Below the pieces are notes generated by a model. The model saw only the letters and a list, made by a program, of their open reading frames with translations. It ran no database searches and was not told the origin of the DNA. The translations under genes were made by a program, and so were the position numbers. Source: Schleiferiaceae bacterium (lineage in GTDB: Bacteria; Bacteroidota; Bacteroidia; Flavobacteriales; Schleiferiaceae). Taken from it: 33,379 nt of DNA. The stretch is taken from contig JAIULY010000012.1 in assembly GCA_022565875.1 (NCBI GenBank), positions 1 to 33,379 of the forward strand, written 5' to 3'. Positions 8,256 to 16,326 of this stretch are shown here, piece after piece; positions within the stretch are counted from its first letter, which is position 1, and every line of letters begins with the position of its first letter.

Positions 8256-8813
8256 ATGTCTGAAGAAATCAAAGATACCGTTACCGAGGAAACTACCGTA
8301 AATCCTCAGGCGGAAGAAGTGGGGCAAAAGGAGAACGAACAAACTGAAACCACTGAAAAAAAGGAAGATAAAGACCCAATAGCCGAACTAGAGGCCGCTT
8401 TGGCGGAGCAAAAAGACAAAAACCTACGTCTTTACGCTGACTTTGAAAACTTTCGCAGACAAAACGCCAAGAAGCAGTTGGAAATGATTTCGACTGCCAA
8501 TAAAGACTTAATGTCAGCTTTACTTCCTGTAGTGGATGATTTTGAAAGAGCTTTGAAGGCCGCTACAAATGAAGCAGAAATTGAAGGACTAAAACTCATC
8601 CACAGCAAATTGTTAAACACTTTACAGACCAAAGGGCTGAAGAAAATGGAATCCACCGTTGGTAAGCCCTTCGATGTTGAGATGATGGAAGCCATCACCA
8701 AAATACCTGCACCAGACCCAAAACAAAAAGGCACTGTTTTCGACGAAATAGAGGCCGGCTATCAATTGGGAGAGTCGATTATTCGCTACGCTAAAGTGGT
8801 TGTAGCTGAGTAA
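8256..8813 (+). CDS. grpE: Nucleotide exchange factor GrpE
   Basis: Nucleotide exchange factor for DnaK in the Hsp70 cycle. From ATG 8256 the product is 185 residues: an acidic disordered N-terminus, a long coiled-coil helix (about 45-110, containing LRLYADFENFRRQNAK), and the C-terminal beta domain with GKPFDVEMMEAITKIP and GTVFDEIEAGYQLGESIIRYAKVVV. All are family hallmarks. An upstream in-frame ATG at 8211 would add 15 residues; the N-terminus is variable in GrpE so either start is possible, but MSEEIKDT is the commoner style. dnaJ follows after 27 bases on the same strand, the classical grpE-dnaJ arrangement. dnaK is not in the window, and no CIRCE-type inverted repeat is seen upstream. 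Confidence 0.95.
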   Translation: MSEEIKDTVTEETTVNPQAEEVGQKENEQTETTEKKEDKDPIAELEAALAEQKDKNLRLYADFENFRRQNAKKQLEMISTANKDLMSALLPVVDDFERALKAATNEAEIEGLKLIHSKLLNTLQTKGLKKMESTVGKPFDVEMMEAITKIPAPDPKQKGTVFDEIEAGYQLGESIIRYAKVVVAE

Positions 8814-8840
8814 ATGCAACTTTTCCTCAAAATTTAAACA

Positions 8841-9956
8841 ATGGCAAAAAGAGATTATTACGAAATACTTGGTGTTTCCAAATCGGCATCAAAAGATGAC
8901 ATCAAGAAGGCCTACCGAAAATTAGCCATCCAATATCACCCGGACAAAAACCCCGACAACAAAGAGGCGGAAGACCGCTTTAAAGAAGCCGCTGAGGCGT
9001 ACGAGGTATTAAGCAACGACGAAAAACGCCAGAAGTATGATCGTTTTGGTCATCAAGCTTTTGGACCTGGCCAAGGTGGATTTGGTGGCGGAGGCAGCAT
9101 GAACATGGAAGACATCTTCAGCCAATTCGGCGATATTTTTGGCGGTGCATTTGGCGGTGGCTTCGGCGGCGGCGGCGGAAGACCTGGTGTGGCGCGAGGT
9201 ACTAATCTCCGTGTAAAAGTTCGTTTGACTTTAGAAGACATTGCCAAAGGTGCCGAAAAGAAAATTAAAATCCGCAAAAAGGTAAATGCCGAAGGGGTAA
9301 ACTATAAAACCTGCTCCGTTTGTAATGGCGCCGGACAAGTTAGCCGCGTTACCAATACAATTTTAGGACAAATGCGTACCGCATCAGTTTGCTCCGCTTG
9401 TGGTGGAACGGGTAAAATGATTGACAACCGACCTCCAGGGGTGGATGCTCAGGGATTGCGCGAAGAAGAAGAAGTGGTGACCCTGCAAATTCCAGCGGGC
9501 GTGGTTGATGGTATGCAATTGCGCGTAGGTGGAAAAGGCAATGCTGGCCCAATGAATGGGCAACCGGGAGACCTATTGGTGCTCATCGAAGAAGTACCCC
9601 ACGACACGTTGAAACGCGAAGGCGAAAACCTACACTACGACCTCTATATCAGCTTTATTGACGCTGTGTTGGGCGCCAGTGTAGAGGTACCAACCGTTAC
9701 CGGAAAGGCTAGAGTGAAGATTGACCCAGGTGCACAATCTGGTAAAATCCTGCGACTCAAAGGCAAAGGCGTACCTTCCGTAGAAGGCTATGGCACCGGA
9801 GACCAATTGATTCACATCAATGTTTGGACACCCAAAGAAATATCCAACGACGAACGGAAACTTCTCGAAAAGCTTCGGGAAAGTGACAATTTCAAGCCGA
9901 ATCCCAACAATCAGGATAAAAGCTTTTTTGATAAGGTGAAAGAAATGTTTAGCTAA
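8841..9956 (+). CDS. dnaJ: Chaperone DnaJ lacking zinc centre I
   Basis: Hsp40 co-chaperone that delivers substrates to DnaK and stimulates its ATPase. Order seen in 371 residues: J domain with HPD at 33-35, a Gly/Phe-rich linker (about 70-120), a shortened cysteine region, and C-terminal substrate-binding beta domains ([38 protein letters not shown]). A standard type I DnaJ has four CxxCxGxG repeats; only two are present, CSVCNGAG (158-165) and CSACGGTG (184-191). By their flanks ([15 protein letters not shown] between them) these are repeats 2 and 3, which form zinc centre II. Repeats 1 and 4, which together form centre I, are replaced by [10 protein letters not shown] and [10 protein letters not shown]. 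The reading frame is otherwise intact, so this is not a frameshift. Confidence 0.95.
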   Translation: MAKRDYYEILGVSKSASKDDIKKAYRKLAIQYHPDKNPDNKEAEDRFKEAAEAYEVLSNDEKRQKYDRFGHQAFGPGQGGFGGGGSMNMEDIFSQFGDIFGGAFGGGFGGGGGRPGVARGTNLRVKVRLTLEDIAKGAEKKIKIRKKVNAEGVNYKTCSVCNGAGQVSRVTNTILGQMRTASVCSACGGTGKMIDNRPPGVDAQGLREEEEVVTLQIPAGVVDGMQLRVGGKGNAGPMNGQPGDLLVLIEEVPHDTLKREGENLHYDLYISFIDAVLGASVEVPTVTGKARVKIDPGAQSGKILRLKGKGVPSVEGYGTGDQLIHINVWTPKEISNDERKLLEKLRESDNFKPNPNNQDKSFFDKVKEMFS

Positions 9957-9978
9957 TCGCAAAAACACAAAACCGTTG

Positions 9979-10017
9979 AAAATCCAGATGTGTAATTTCA
10001 CCATCTGGATTTTCTTT
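9979..10017 (+). terminator. Rho-independent terminator after dnaJ
   Basis: Perfect 12-bp stem AAAATCCAGATG (9979-9990) / CATCTGGATTTT (10002-10013) with an 11-base loop; the distal arm runs into a T-rich tail (TTTTCTTTATT). Confidence 0.88.
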
Positions 10018-10046
10018 ATTAAAAGCCTAGATTGTTGAAAATGCTC

Positions 10047-10054
10047 TAATTTTG
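10047..10054 (+). promoter_or_regulatory. -7 element upstream of dapD
   Basis: TAATTTTG, a full match to TAnnTTTG, ends 20 bases before the dapD ATG at 10075. A properly spaced TTG is not evident. Confidence 0.5.
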
Positions 10055-10074
10055 AACCGCAAAAAACATAAGTT

Positions 10075-10881
10075 ATGAAAGATATTATAGAACGCGCATG
10101 GGAAGATCGCTCGCTTCTTCAAGAAGATGCTGTACAACAAACGATACGAGAAATCATCAATCAATTAGACGCTGGTACATTGCGGGTAGCTGAGCCTACC
10201 CCCTCGGGTTGGCAAGTAAATGAATGGGTAAAAAAAGCGGTGATCTTGTATTTCCCCATTCAAAAAATGGAAACCCTTCACGCTGGCCCAATGGAATTTC
10301 ATGATAAAATGCCATTGAAAACCAACTATGCAGCATTGGGGATTCGCGTGGTGCCGCACGCCGTGGCGCGTCATGGTGCATACATTTCTTCTGGTGTCAT
10401 TTTAATGCCATCCTATGTAAACATAGGAGCGTATGTGGATGCTGGAACTATGGTAGATACTTGGGCAACAGTCGGCAGCTGTGCCCAAATTGGCAAAAAC
10501 GTTCATTTAAGCGGTGGTGTAGGCATCGGCGGTGTATTAGAACCTGTGCAAGCAGCCCCAGTAATTATTGAAGACAACTGTTTTATCGGCTCGCGCTGTA
10601 TTGTTGTGGAAGGGGTGCACATCGAAAAAGAAGCTGTCTTGGGAGCTAATGTCGTAATTACTGCGTCTACCAAAATCTTGGATGTCAGCGGTCCAGAAGT
10701 AGTCGAGTATGTAGGGCGTGTACCTGAGCGGTCGGTGGTGATACCCGGGACACAAACGAAAAAATTTCCCGCTGGCGAATTCCAAGTCCCTTGCGCTTTA
10801 ATTATTGGCAAGCGCAAACCCTCGACCGATAAAAAGACATCGCTGAACGATGCCTTGCGCACCTATTCTGTTTCGGTATAA
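10075..10881 (+). CDS. dapD: Tetrahydrodipicolinate N-succinyltransferase
   Basis: Transfers succinyl from succinyl-CoA to tetrahydrodipicolinate in the diaminopimelate branch of lysine and peptidoglycan synthesis. The 268 residues fit the family (about 270). An N-terminal helical domain is followed by hexapeptide repeats forming a left-handed beta helix (about 100-230). Visible blocks are RVVPHAVARHGAYI, MPSYVNIGAYVDAGTMVDTW, GKNVHLSGGVGIGGVLEP and IIEDNCFIGSRCIVVEGV, and the C-terminal PCALIIGKRKPSTDKKTSLNDALRTYSV closes the CoA site. It stands alone between a terminator and a weak hairpin, with a -7 element upstream. Confidence 0.97.
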   Translation: MKDIIERAWEDRSLLQEDAVQQTIREIINQLDAGTLRVAEPTPSGWQVNEWVKKAVILYFPIQKMETLHAGPMEFHDKMPLKTNYAALGIRVVPHAVARHGAYISSGVILMPSYVNIGAYVDAGTMVDTWATVGSCAQIGKNVHLSGGVGIGGVLEPVQAAPVIIEDNCFIGSRCIVVEGVHIEKEAVLGANVVITASTKILDVSGPEVVEYVGRVPERSVVIPGTQTKKFPAGEFQVPCALIIGKRKPSTDKKTSLNDALRTYSVSV

Positions 10882-10925
10882 CAAAGAACAACAATGCCTT
10901 TCGCAAAATTGACCAGCGAAAAATA

Positions 10926-10963
10926 AACAGGTGTGGTGATTTCAACAAGAAACCACGCCTGTT
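10926..10963 (+). terminator. Hairpin after dapD, possible weak terminator
   Basis: Twelve-bp stem (10926-10937 / 10952-10963, one G-T pair) with a 14-base loop; the pairing bases are AACAGGTGTGGT and ACCACGCCTGTT. It is followed by CCTTTG, not a T run, so it could instead be an attenuating or RNA-stabilising hairpin ahead of the glycosyltransferase run. Confidence 0.5.
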
Positions 10964-10989
10964 CCTTTGATACAAAAAAATACGTTGAA

Positions 10990-12108
10990 ATGGTTATCGG
11001 TATTGACGCCAAACGGGCTTTTCACAACAAGACGGGATTAGGAAATTACAGCCGGGACACCATCTCCCTTTTGGCTAGTGGCTTGCCGCATCACGAATGG
11101 TTGTTGTATAATCCGAAGCCGGCTACGGTTGCGTTTACCCCACCTGCGTCTACCCGTGAAGTGCAACCTTTTGGGAAATGGAACCAACGCTTTTCTAGCC
11201 TTTGGCGACAATACGGCATTCTACAAGATTTGCATTACAACAAGGTGAGTATTTACCACGGCTTGAGCGCTGAACTTCCTCAGGGGATTGAAAATACTAA
11301 AATCAAAAGTATCGTTACTGTACATGATGTAATCTTTGAACGATTCCCTGATTTTTACGGAGCTATCGATCAAAAAATCTATCGCAGGAAAACCCAAAAC
11401 GCAGTACTCAATGCACATAAAGTCATCGCCATCAGCAAAATGACTAAAATAGACCTGATCAACTTTTACAAAATACCCGAGGAAAAAATAGAAGTTGTTT
11501 ATCAAAGTTGTCACCCCATTTTTCAAAACCAACCTGACACAACTGCGTTTGCTACAACTAAAGTAAACCGACAGCTTCCGGATGAATTTATTCTAAATGT
11601 GGGCTCGTTGGAAGAACGTAAAAATTTGCTCACCGTTCTCGAAGCTATTGTTAATTTACCTGATGTTCATCTTGTTGCTGTTGGAAAAGTAACGCCTTAC
11701 ACCGCCAAACTCAAGGATTACGTTACGGCAAACAACATGGGGCATCGCGTACACTTTTTTCACGATGTTTCTTTGCAAGAGCTGCAACATCTCTACCACC
11801 TCGCCAAACTATTTGTTTTTCCTTCTATGGTTGAGGGTTTTGGAATCCCGCTCATTGAAGCACAATTTTGTGGACTTCCTGTGATTTCGTCAAAGGGTGG
11901 GTGCTTTGCCGAAGCGGGTGGCACGCACACAGAGTACATTGATGCCGAAAACGCAAAACTTTGGAGGGAAGCCATTGATGGGCTTTGGCGCAATGCGGAA
12001 TTGCGCAATGAAAGAATACTGCAAGGACACAAACACGTGCAGCTATTTACAACAGAAAACGTCCAGCAGGCCTTGGTGCAGTGTTATCAACAATTTGGCG
12101 TGGTATGA
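10990..12108 (+). CDS. Glycosyltransferase family 4 protein
   Basis: A 372-residue GT-B-fold, retaining glycosyltransferase of family GT4, probably adding a sugar to lipopolysaccharide or another surface glycan; donor and acceptor are unknown. It begins MVIGIDAKRAFHNKTGLGNYSRD, with the glycine-rich N-terminal loop. The C-terminal domain shows NVGSLEERKN, then FVFPSMVEGFGIPLIEAQFCGLP with the GT4 E-x7-E motif. ATG 10990 is chosen because the open frame further upstream (to 10933) crosses the hairpin after dapD. Its TGA overlaps the next ATG (ATGA at 12105-12108), starting a run of four overlapping genes. Confidence 0.9.
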   Translation: MVIGIDAKRAFHNKTGLGNYSRDTISLLASGLPHHEWLLYNPKPATVAFTPPASTREVQPFGKWNQRFSSLWRQYGILQDLHYNKVSIYHGLSAELPQGIENTKIKSIVTVHDVIFERFPDFYGAIDQKIYRRKTQNAVLNAHKVIAISKMTKIDLINFYKIPEEKIEVVYQSCHPIFQNQPDTTAFATTKVNRQLPDEFILNVGSLEERKNLLTVLEAIVNLPDVHLVAVGKVTPYTAKLKDYVTANNMGHRVHFFHDVSLQELQHLYHLAKLFVFPSMVEGFGIPLIEAQFCGLPVISSKGGCFAEAGGTHTEYIDAENAKLWREAIDGLWRNAELRNERILQGHKHVQLFTTENVQQALVQCYQQFGVV

Positions 12109-12848
12109 AAATAAGCGCTGTAATCATTACTTTTAACGAGGAAAAAAACATTGCTCGGTGCGTTGCTTCTGTGCAACCTGTCTGCGATGAAATTATAATT
12201 GTTGACAGTTTTTCGACCGATCGAACTTGTGAAATAAGTGAACAATTGGGTTGTCGTGTTATTCAGCACCCCTTTGAAGGTCACATCCAACAAAAGAACG
12301 TAGCCAAGGAGTACGCCCAATTTCCTTGGGTACTTTCCTTAGACGCTGACGAAGCACTGAGTAATGATTTGCAACAATCCATAAAAGCGTTAAAAACAAA
12401 GGGACCAATAGGGTTTGAGGGATTTACAGTCAATCGACTCAACCAATACTGCGGGCAATGGATTCGACATGGCTATTGGTACCCCGACAAAAAGCTCAGG
12501 CTTTGGCTTCGAGACCATGGTGAATGGACAGGCACCAATCCTCACGATAGATTCGAAATGCGGCCTAGCGCTAAAATAGGACACCTCATCGGCGATTTAC
12601 TGCATTACAGCATCGCCACTAAAGAGGAGCATTTGGCCATCATACACAAATACTCTAGTATTGGCGCAGCAGCCTTGAAAGAGAAAGGAAAAGGACATTA
12701 TTGGTGGAAAAGATTCACCAGTCCTGTAGGCAGTTTCATTGGGGGATATTTGATGCGACGCGGGTTTCTAGATGGCTGGGCAGGCTTTCAAATCAGTTAT
12801 TTATCAGCATACGCTAAATACCTCAAATACAAAAAGCTAACTCAATGA
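12105..12848 (+). CDS. Glycosyltransferase family 2, WaaE/KdtX-like
   Basis: A 247-residue GT-A-fold family 2 glycosyltransferase. The N-terminus MKISAVIITFNEEKNIARCVASV, then VDSFSTDRT and LSLDADEALS (the D-x-D metal/nucleotide site at about residues 83-85), are the family signature. The later block YWYPDKKLRLWLRDHGEW resembles the lipopolysaccharide core glucosyltransferase group WaaE/KdtX. The C-terminal part has a basic, hydrophobic stretch (GSFIGGYLMRRGFLDGWAGFQISYLSAYAKYLKY), consistent with membrane association. Start and stop both overlap neighbours by four bases, implying translational coupling in an LPS-type glycosylation operon. Confidence 0.9.
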   Translation: MKISAVIITFNEEKNIARCVASVQPVCDEIIIVDSFSTDRTCEISEQLGCRVIQHPFEGHIQQKNVAKEYAQFPWVLSLDADEALSNDLQQSIKALKTKGPIGFEGFTVNRLNQYCGQWIRHGYWYPDKKLRLWLRDHGEWTGTNPHDRFEMRPSAKIGHLIGDLLHYSIATKEEHLAIIHKYSSIGAAALKEKGKGHYWWKRFTSPVGSFIGGYLMRRGFLDGWAGFQISYLSAYAKYLKYKKLTQ

Positions 12849-13942
12849 AGATTTTACACATTACAACACCAACAAGTTGGCGAGGAGGCGAACAACAATT
12901 GGCGTATCTGGGCAGGGAGCTGGAAAACTTGCATGTTTCCAACTATGTGTTGTGTCCAAACCAAGCGCTCATTTTGGACCACCTAGGCAGCAACTTTTGC
13001 GTTCCCAAGCCAAAGGCCGGCCCATGGGACTTACGCTTTGCTTATCAAATTGCAAAACTGGCAAAAAAACTAAAAGTGGACTTTGTTCATACTCATGATT
13101 CACAGGCACATACTTTTGGTTTACTTGCACAGATTCTATTTGGAATGAAAGTAAAACTCGTGGTACATCGGCGCGTTGATTTTAAAGTGGGCGTAAAGCG
13201 CTTGAGCCAATGGAAATACAACCACCGGGGTATTGCTGGTATCATTTGTATAAGCCAAGCTATTGCAACGATAATGAAACCAGCGCTTAAGAAACCTGAG
13301 AAATTAAAAACCATTTTTTCCAGTATCGACGCAAAAAAATTTCATCCTGCAAAAAGTAGAGCAACCGGAAAGCTTCGCAACGCATTGGGGCTACAAGGCG
13401 AAGAATTTCTGATAGGAAACATAGCAGCAATAACACAGCAAAAAGATTACTTTACTTTTTTAGACACCATAAAAATCTTGGTAGAAAAGGAAAAGAAAGC
13501 TACCTACGTCATCATTGGCACGGGACATCAAGAGGCAGAAATCAAAGCCTACTGCCTGCAATTGGGACTACAAGACAAGGTGCATTTTCTAGGATTTCGC
13601 AAAGATGTTCCAGAGATATTCCCTGAGCTAGACCTACTCTTATTCAGCTCAGAAACAGAAGGATTGGGCACCACATTATTAGATGCATTTGCTTGTGAAG
13701 TCCCAGTAGTGGCCACCAATGCCGGCGGGATTCCGGAGGTTGCGCTTCACATGAAAAATGCCTTTGTTGCGCCAGTAAAGGATGCACAAAAGCTAGCTGA
13801 AGGGGTTATATTGCTAATGGATAATCCCGAAATACGCCGTACTTTTGTGGCCGCTTCCAAAGAAATAGTAGCGCAACACACCATTGAAAAAATGGCTCAA
13901 GAAACACTTGAATATTACAAGCATCTGAAAGCACAGCAATGA
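12845..13942 (+). CDS. Glycosyltransferase family 4 protein
   Basis: A 365-residue GT4 enzyme starting MKILHITTPTSWRGGEQQLAYLG, with the N-terminal Gly-Gly loop used in donor binding. DFVHTHDSQAHTFGLLA and VVHRRVDFKVG belong to the acceptor domain. IGNIAAITQQKDYFTFLDT opens the donor domain, and SSETEGLGTTLLDAFACEVPVVATNAGGIPE carries the E-x7-E region (here with D at the second acidic site, ETEGLGTTLLDA). ATGA overlaps on both sides tie it to the GT2 gene before and the small membrane protein after. Probably acts on the same surface glycan as its two neighbours. Confidence 0.9.
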   Translation: MKILHITTPTSWRGGEQQLAYLGRELENLHVSNYVLCPNQALILDHLGSNFCVPKPKAGPWDLRFAYQIAKLAKKLKVDFVHTHDSQAHTFGLLAQILFGMKVKLVVHRRVDFKVGVKRLSQWKYNHRGIAGIICISQAIATIMKPALKKPEKLKTIFSSIDAKKFHPAKSRATGKLRNALGLQGEEFLIGNIAAITQQKDYFTFLDTIKILVEKEKKATYVIIGTGHQEAEIKAYCLQLGLQDKVHFLGFRKDVPEIFPELDLLLFSSETEGLGTTLLDAFACEVPVVATNAGGIPEVALHMKNAFVAPVKDAQKLAEGVILLMDNPEIRRTFVAASKEIVAQHTIEKMAQETLEYYKHLKAQQ

Positions 13943-14304
13943 TCGTTAAGTTTGTATTAGTTTTTGTTATCATCGTCGCCATAGCAGGACTTCTGGTCTT
14001 GTTTTACCTCAAAGCTGGGTTGCAATTGCAATATAAAAATTGGGAAGAAAAGCGCCCATTGGGCGAGCTCAAAGACTTTTTTGTTTTTGATTGGAAAAAT
14101 GGCCAGGAACGCAGCAAACGCATTGATGCTTTTCTTTTATTTCCGCTGTTTTTCCCCATCGACCTAAACAACAAAAAGGGCCAGGAATTGACCTTGCGGG
14201 AAAATATTAGAAAAGTACACTTAGCGCTATATGGAGCTTTTATTGTATTAATACTCGTCTCCTCCTACACTTCGAAGGTTTTTCCAGATGGTATTTTTAG
14301 CTAA
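13939..14304 (+). CDS. Small two-helix membrane protein, unknown
   Basis: I do not recognise a named family. The 121-residue protein has a transmembrane helix at residues 4-26, a basic loop with YKNWEEKRPLGELKDFFVFDWKNGQERSKRIDAFLLFPLFFPIDLNNKKG, and a second helix at about 92-110. The ATGA overlap with the preceding glycosyltransferase and its position at the end of that run suggest a role in envelope glycan assembly, but nothing in its own sequence proves this. It stops 44 bases before the cca start. Confidence 0.75.
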   Translation: MIVKFVLVFVIIVAIAGLLVLFYLKAGLQLQYKNWEEKRPLGELKDFFVFDWKNGQERSKRIDAFLLFPLFFPIDLNNKKGQELTLRENIRKVHLALYGAFIVLILVSSYTSKVFPDGIFS

Positions 14305-14348
14305 TTGAGCTATTCCACAGTAGAACAACCACGACAAAAAAAACGAAA

Positions 14349-15770
14349 TTGGAAGAAATTCTAAAAGGTGAAATTTTCAAACGCTTGAGCGATGCTGCTG
14401 ATGCATTGGGTGTTACGGCTTACGTGATCGGCGGCGTGGTGCGCGACACCTTATTGAAACGCGGCACCCCGAAAGACATAGACATCGTGGCCATAGGCTC
14501 TGGCATTGCCTTGGCAGAATATTTTGCAAAGCAGTTACCAGGTAATGCCAAGGTGACGGTATTCAAGAACTTTGGAACAGCCCAAGTTTTGTATCAAGGA
14601 TTCGAAATTGAGTTTGTGGGCGCGCGCAAAGAGTCTTACCGCAGTGATTCGCGCAAACCCATTGTGGAGGATGGCACGCTAGAAGAAGATCAAAAACGGC
14701 GAGATTTCACCATCAATGCTTTAGCTTGGAGCTTAAATCGTGTTGATTACGGTACCCTTCTCGACCCTTTTCAAGGCGTTCAGGATTTGCATGCAAAAAT
14801 CATTCGCACACCACTTGAGCCAGAGGTTACCTTTAGCGATGACCCGTTGCGCATGATGCGTGCCATTCGATTTGCTGCGCAGCTACATTTTCAAATTGCC
14901 CCACAAACCCTAGAGGCCATACAAAAGCAAGCCCACCGCATTTCGATTGTTTCCTCGGAGCGAATCATGGATGAATTCAATAAAATAATGGCCACACCTG
15001 TGCCTAGCATTGGACTTATTTTACTGTATCAAATGGGGTTATTAGACAGCATCCTACCCGAACTCACCGCACTAAAAGGCGTTGACGAGGTAGAGGGCCA
15101 TCGCCACAAAGATAATTTTTTCCACACCTTGGAAGTAGTGGACAACTTGTCGGCAACCACAGATAATGTATGGTTGCGCTGGGCGGCATTAATGCACGAT
15201 GTGGGAAAGGCTCCAACCAAAAAGTTCCTACCTGAAACCGGATGGACCTTTCACGGGCACGAATTTAAGGGCTCCAAAATGGTGAGTGGCATTTTCAAGC
15301 GGTTGAAGTTGCCGATGAATGAAAAGATGAAGTACGTGCAAAAGATGGTCAAACTGAGCTCGCGACCCATTGCATTGGTGCAAGATAAAGTGACCGATTC
15401 AGCCGTACGACGCCTGTTATTTGACGCTGGCGATGAGATTGACGACTTAATGCAACTTTGTGAGGCAGACATTACCACAAAAAATGCACAACGGAAAAAA
15501 CGTTATCTGGAAAACTTCAAAGAAGTTCGAGAAAAACTGAAAGAAGTAGAAGAGCGCGACCGCGTGAAAAATTGGCAACCACCTATTGATGGAGAAGAAA
15601 TAATGTTGTACTTTGGCATTGGCCCGAGTAAAGAAGTTGGCCTAATCAAAAATGCCATCAAAGAAGCCATACTCGATGGCGATATCCCCAACGAATACGA
15701 AGCCGCAAAAGGACTGATGCACAATTTGGGGCTACAATTGCAATTAACACCGACAACAAAAAAAGAATGA
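14349..15770 (+). CDS. cca: CCA tRNA nucleotidyltransferase with HD domain
   Basis: Adds or repairs the 3'-CCA end of tRNA. The start is TTG at 14349 (TTGGAAGAAATTC), giving MEEILKGEIFKRL. Class II nucleotidyltransferase motifs follow: GGVVRD (28-33) and DIDIV (43-47, catalytic carboxylates), DGTLEEDQKRRDFTINALAW, DPLRMMRAIRFAAQ, then a C-terminal HD domain with LMHDVGK (about 279-285). At 473 residues it is the longer HD-fused form usual in Bacteroidota. The tRNA-Arg at 18291-18362 lacks an encoded CCA, so this activity is needed. Its TGA overlaps the next ATG (15767-15770). Confidence 0.95.
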   Translation: MEEILKGEIFKRLSDAADALGVTAYVIGGVVRDTLLKRGTPKDIDIVAIGSGIALAEYFAKQLPGNAKVTVFKNFGTAQVLYQGFEIEFVGARKESYRSDSRKPIVEDGTLEEDQKRRDFTINALAWSLNRVDYGTLLDPFQGVQDLHAKIIRTPLEPEVTFSDDPLRMMRAIRFAAQLHFQIAPQTLEAIQKQAHRISIVSSERIMDEFNKIMATPVPSIGLILLYQMGLLDSILPELTALKGVDEVEGHRHKDNFFHTLEVVDNLSATTDNVWLRWAALMHDVGKAPTKKFLPETGWTFHGHEFKGSKMVSGIFKRLKLPMNEKMKYVQKMVKLSSRPIALVQDKVTDSAVRRLLFDAGDEIDDLMQLCEADITTKNAQRKKRYLENFKEVREKLKEVEERDRVKNWQPPIDGEEIMLYFGIGPSKEVGLIKNAIKEAILDGDIPNEYEAAKGLMHNLGLQLQLTPTTKKE

Positions 15771-16267
15771 CGACTTCCATTTACAAGCTTCGCGTGATTT
15801 TAGACGCCGAGGCCGATGTCTTTAGAGATTTAGAATTGCCAAGTGATTTCACCTTAGAACAACTACTTGCCGCCATTACACAATCCTTTAATTTGGAGAC
15901 AGGCGAAATGGGGTCCTTTTATATTTCAGATGAAGACTGGAACCAAGGAACGGAAATAAGTATGGAGGATTTCGGTGAACCCGGCGGTCTGCTCATGCGC
16001 GATGTCACTGTTGCTGTAGGTTTCCCAGAGCATTATAGCCGCTTGATTTTGGTTTATGATTTCTTGGCCATGTGGACCTTTTTTGTAGAATTGGTAAGTA
16101 TTCGCAAAGGCGATACCGGTACGTACCCACAAGAGGTGCTGCGCTTTGGCGAACGTCCCGACCAAGCGCCAGAAAAAATGTTCGGCAGCGACACCCATCA
16201 AAAAAATATTTTTGATGATGCATTCGATGAGGAAGACGACTTTAGCGAGGAGGATGACGCGTGGTAA
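15767..16267 (+). CDS. pRiA4b ORF-3 family protein
   Basis: A 166-residue protein of the plasmid pRiA4b ORF-3-like family, of unknown function. The N-terminal YKLRVILDAEADVFRDLELPSDFTLEQLLAAITQSFNL and the GGLLMRDVTVAVGF...LILVYDFLAMWTFFVELVSI middle are the recognisable blocks. The tail from about residue 150 is strongly acidic (DDAFDEEDDFSEEDDAW), as in other Bacteroidota members. Despite the family name (plasmid and IS passenger origin), there is no transposase here, and the four-base overlap with cca argues for a stable housekeeping neighbour. It ends 59 bases before the convergent AlbA_2 gene. Confidence 0.85.
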   Translation: MTTSIYKLRVILDAEADVFRDLELPSDFTLEQLLAAITQSFNLETGEMGSFYISDEDWNQGTEISMEDFGEPGGLLMRDVTVAVGFPEHYSRLILVYDFLAMWTFFVELVSIRKGDTGTYPQEVLRFGERPDQAPEKMFGSDTHQKNIFDDAFDEEDDFSEEDDAW

Positions 16268-16326
16268 AGCTCATGGCCTGTTGTCTTTTTTGGTAAGTGA
16301 TAGGGTTTCTTCGATAAAAGAGCATC

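Noticed and set aside
9630-10004. 124-codon antisense frame over the end of dnaJ
   Set aside because: It overlaps conserved DnaJ coding sequence and the dnaJ terminator, with no independent support.
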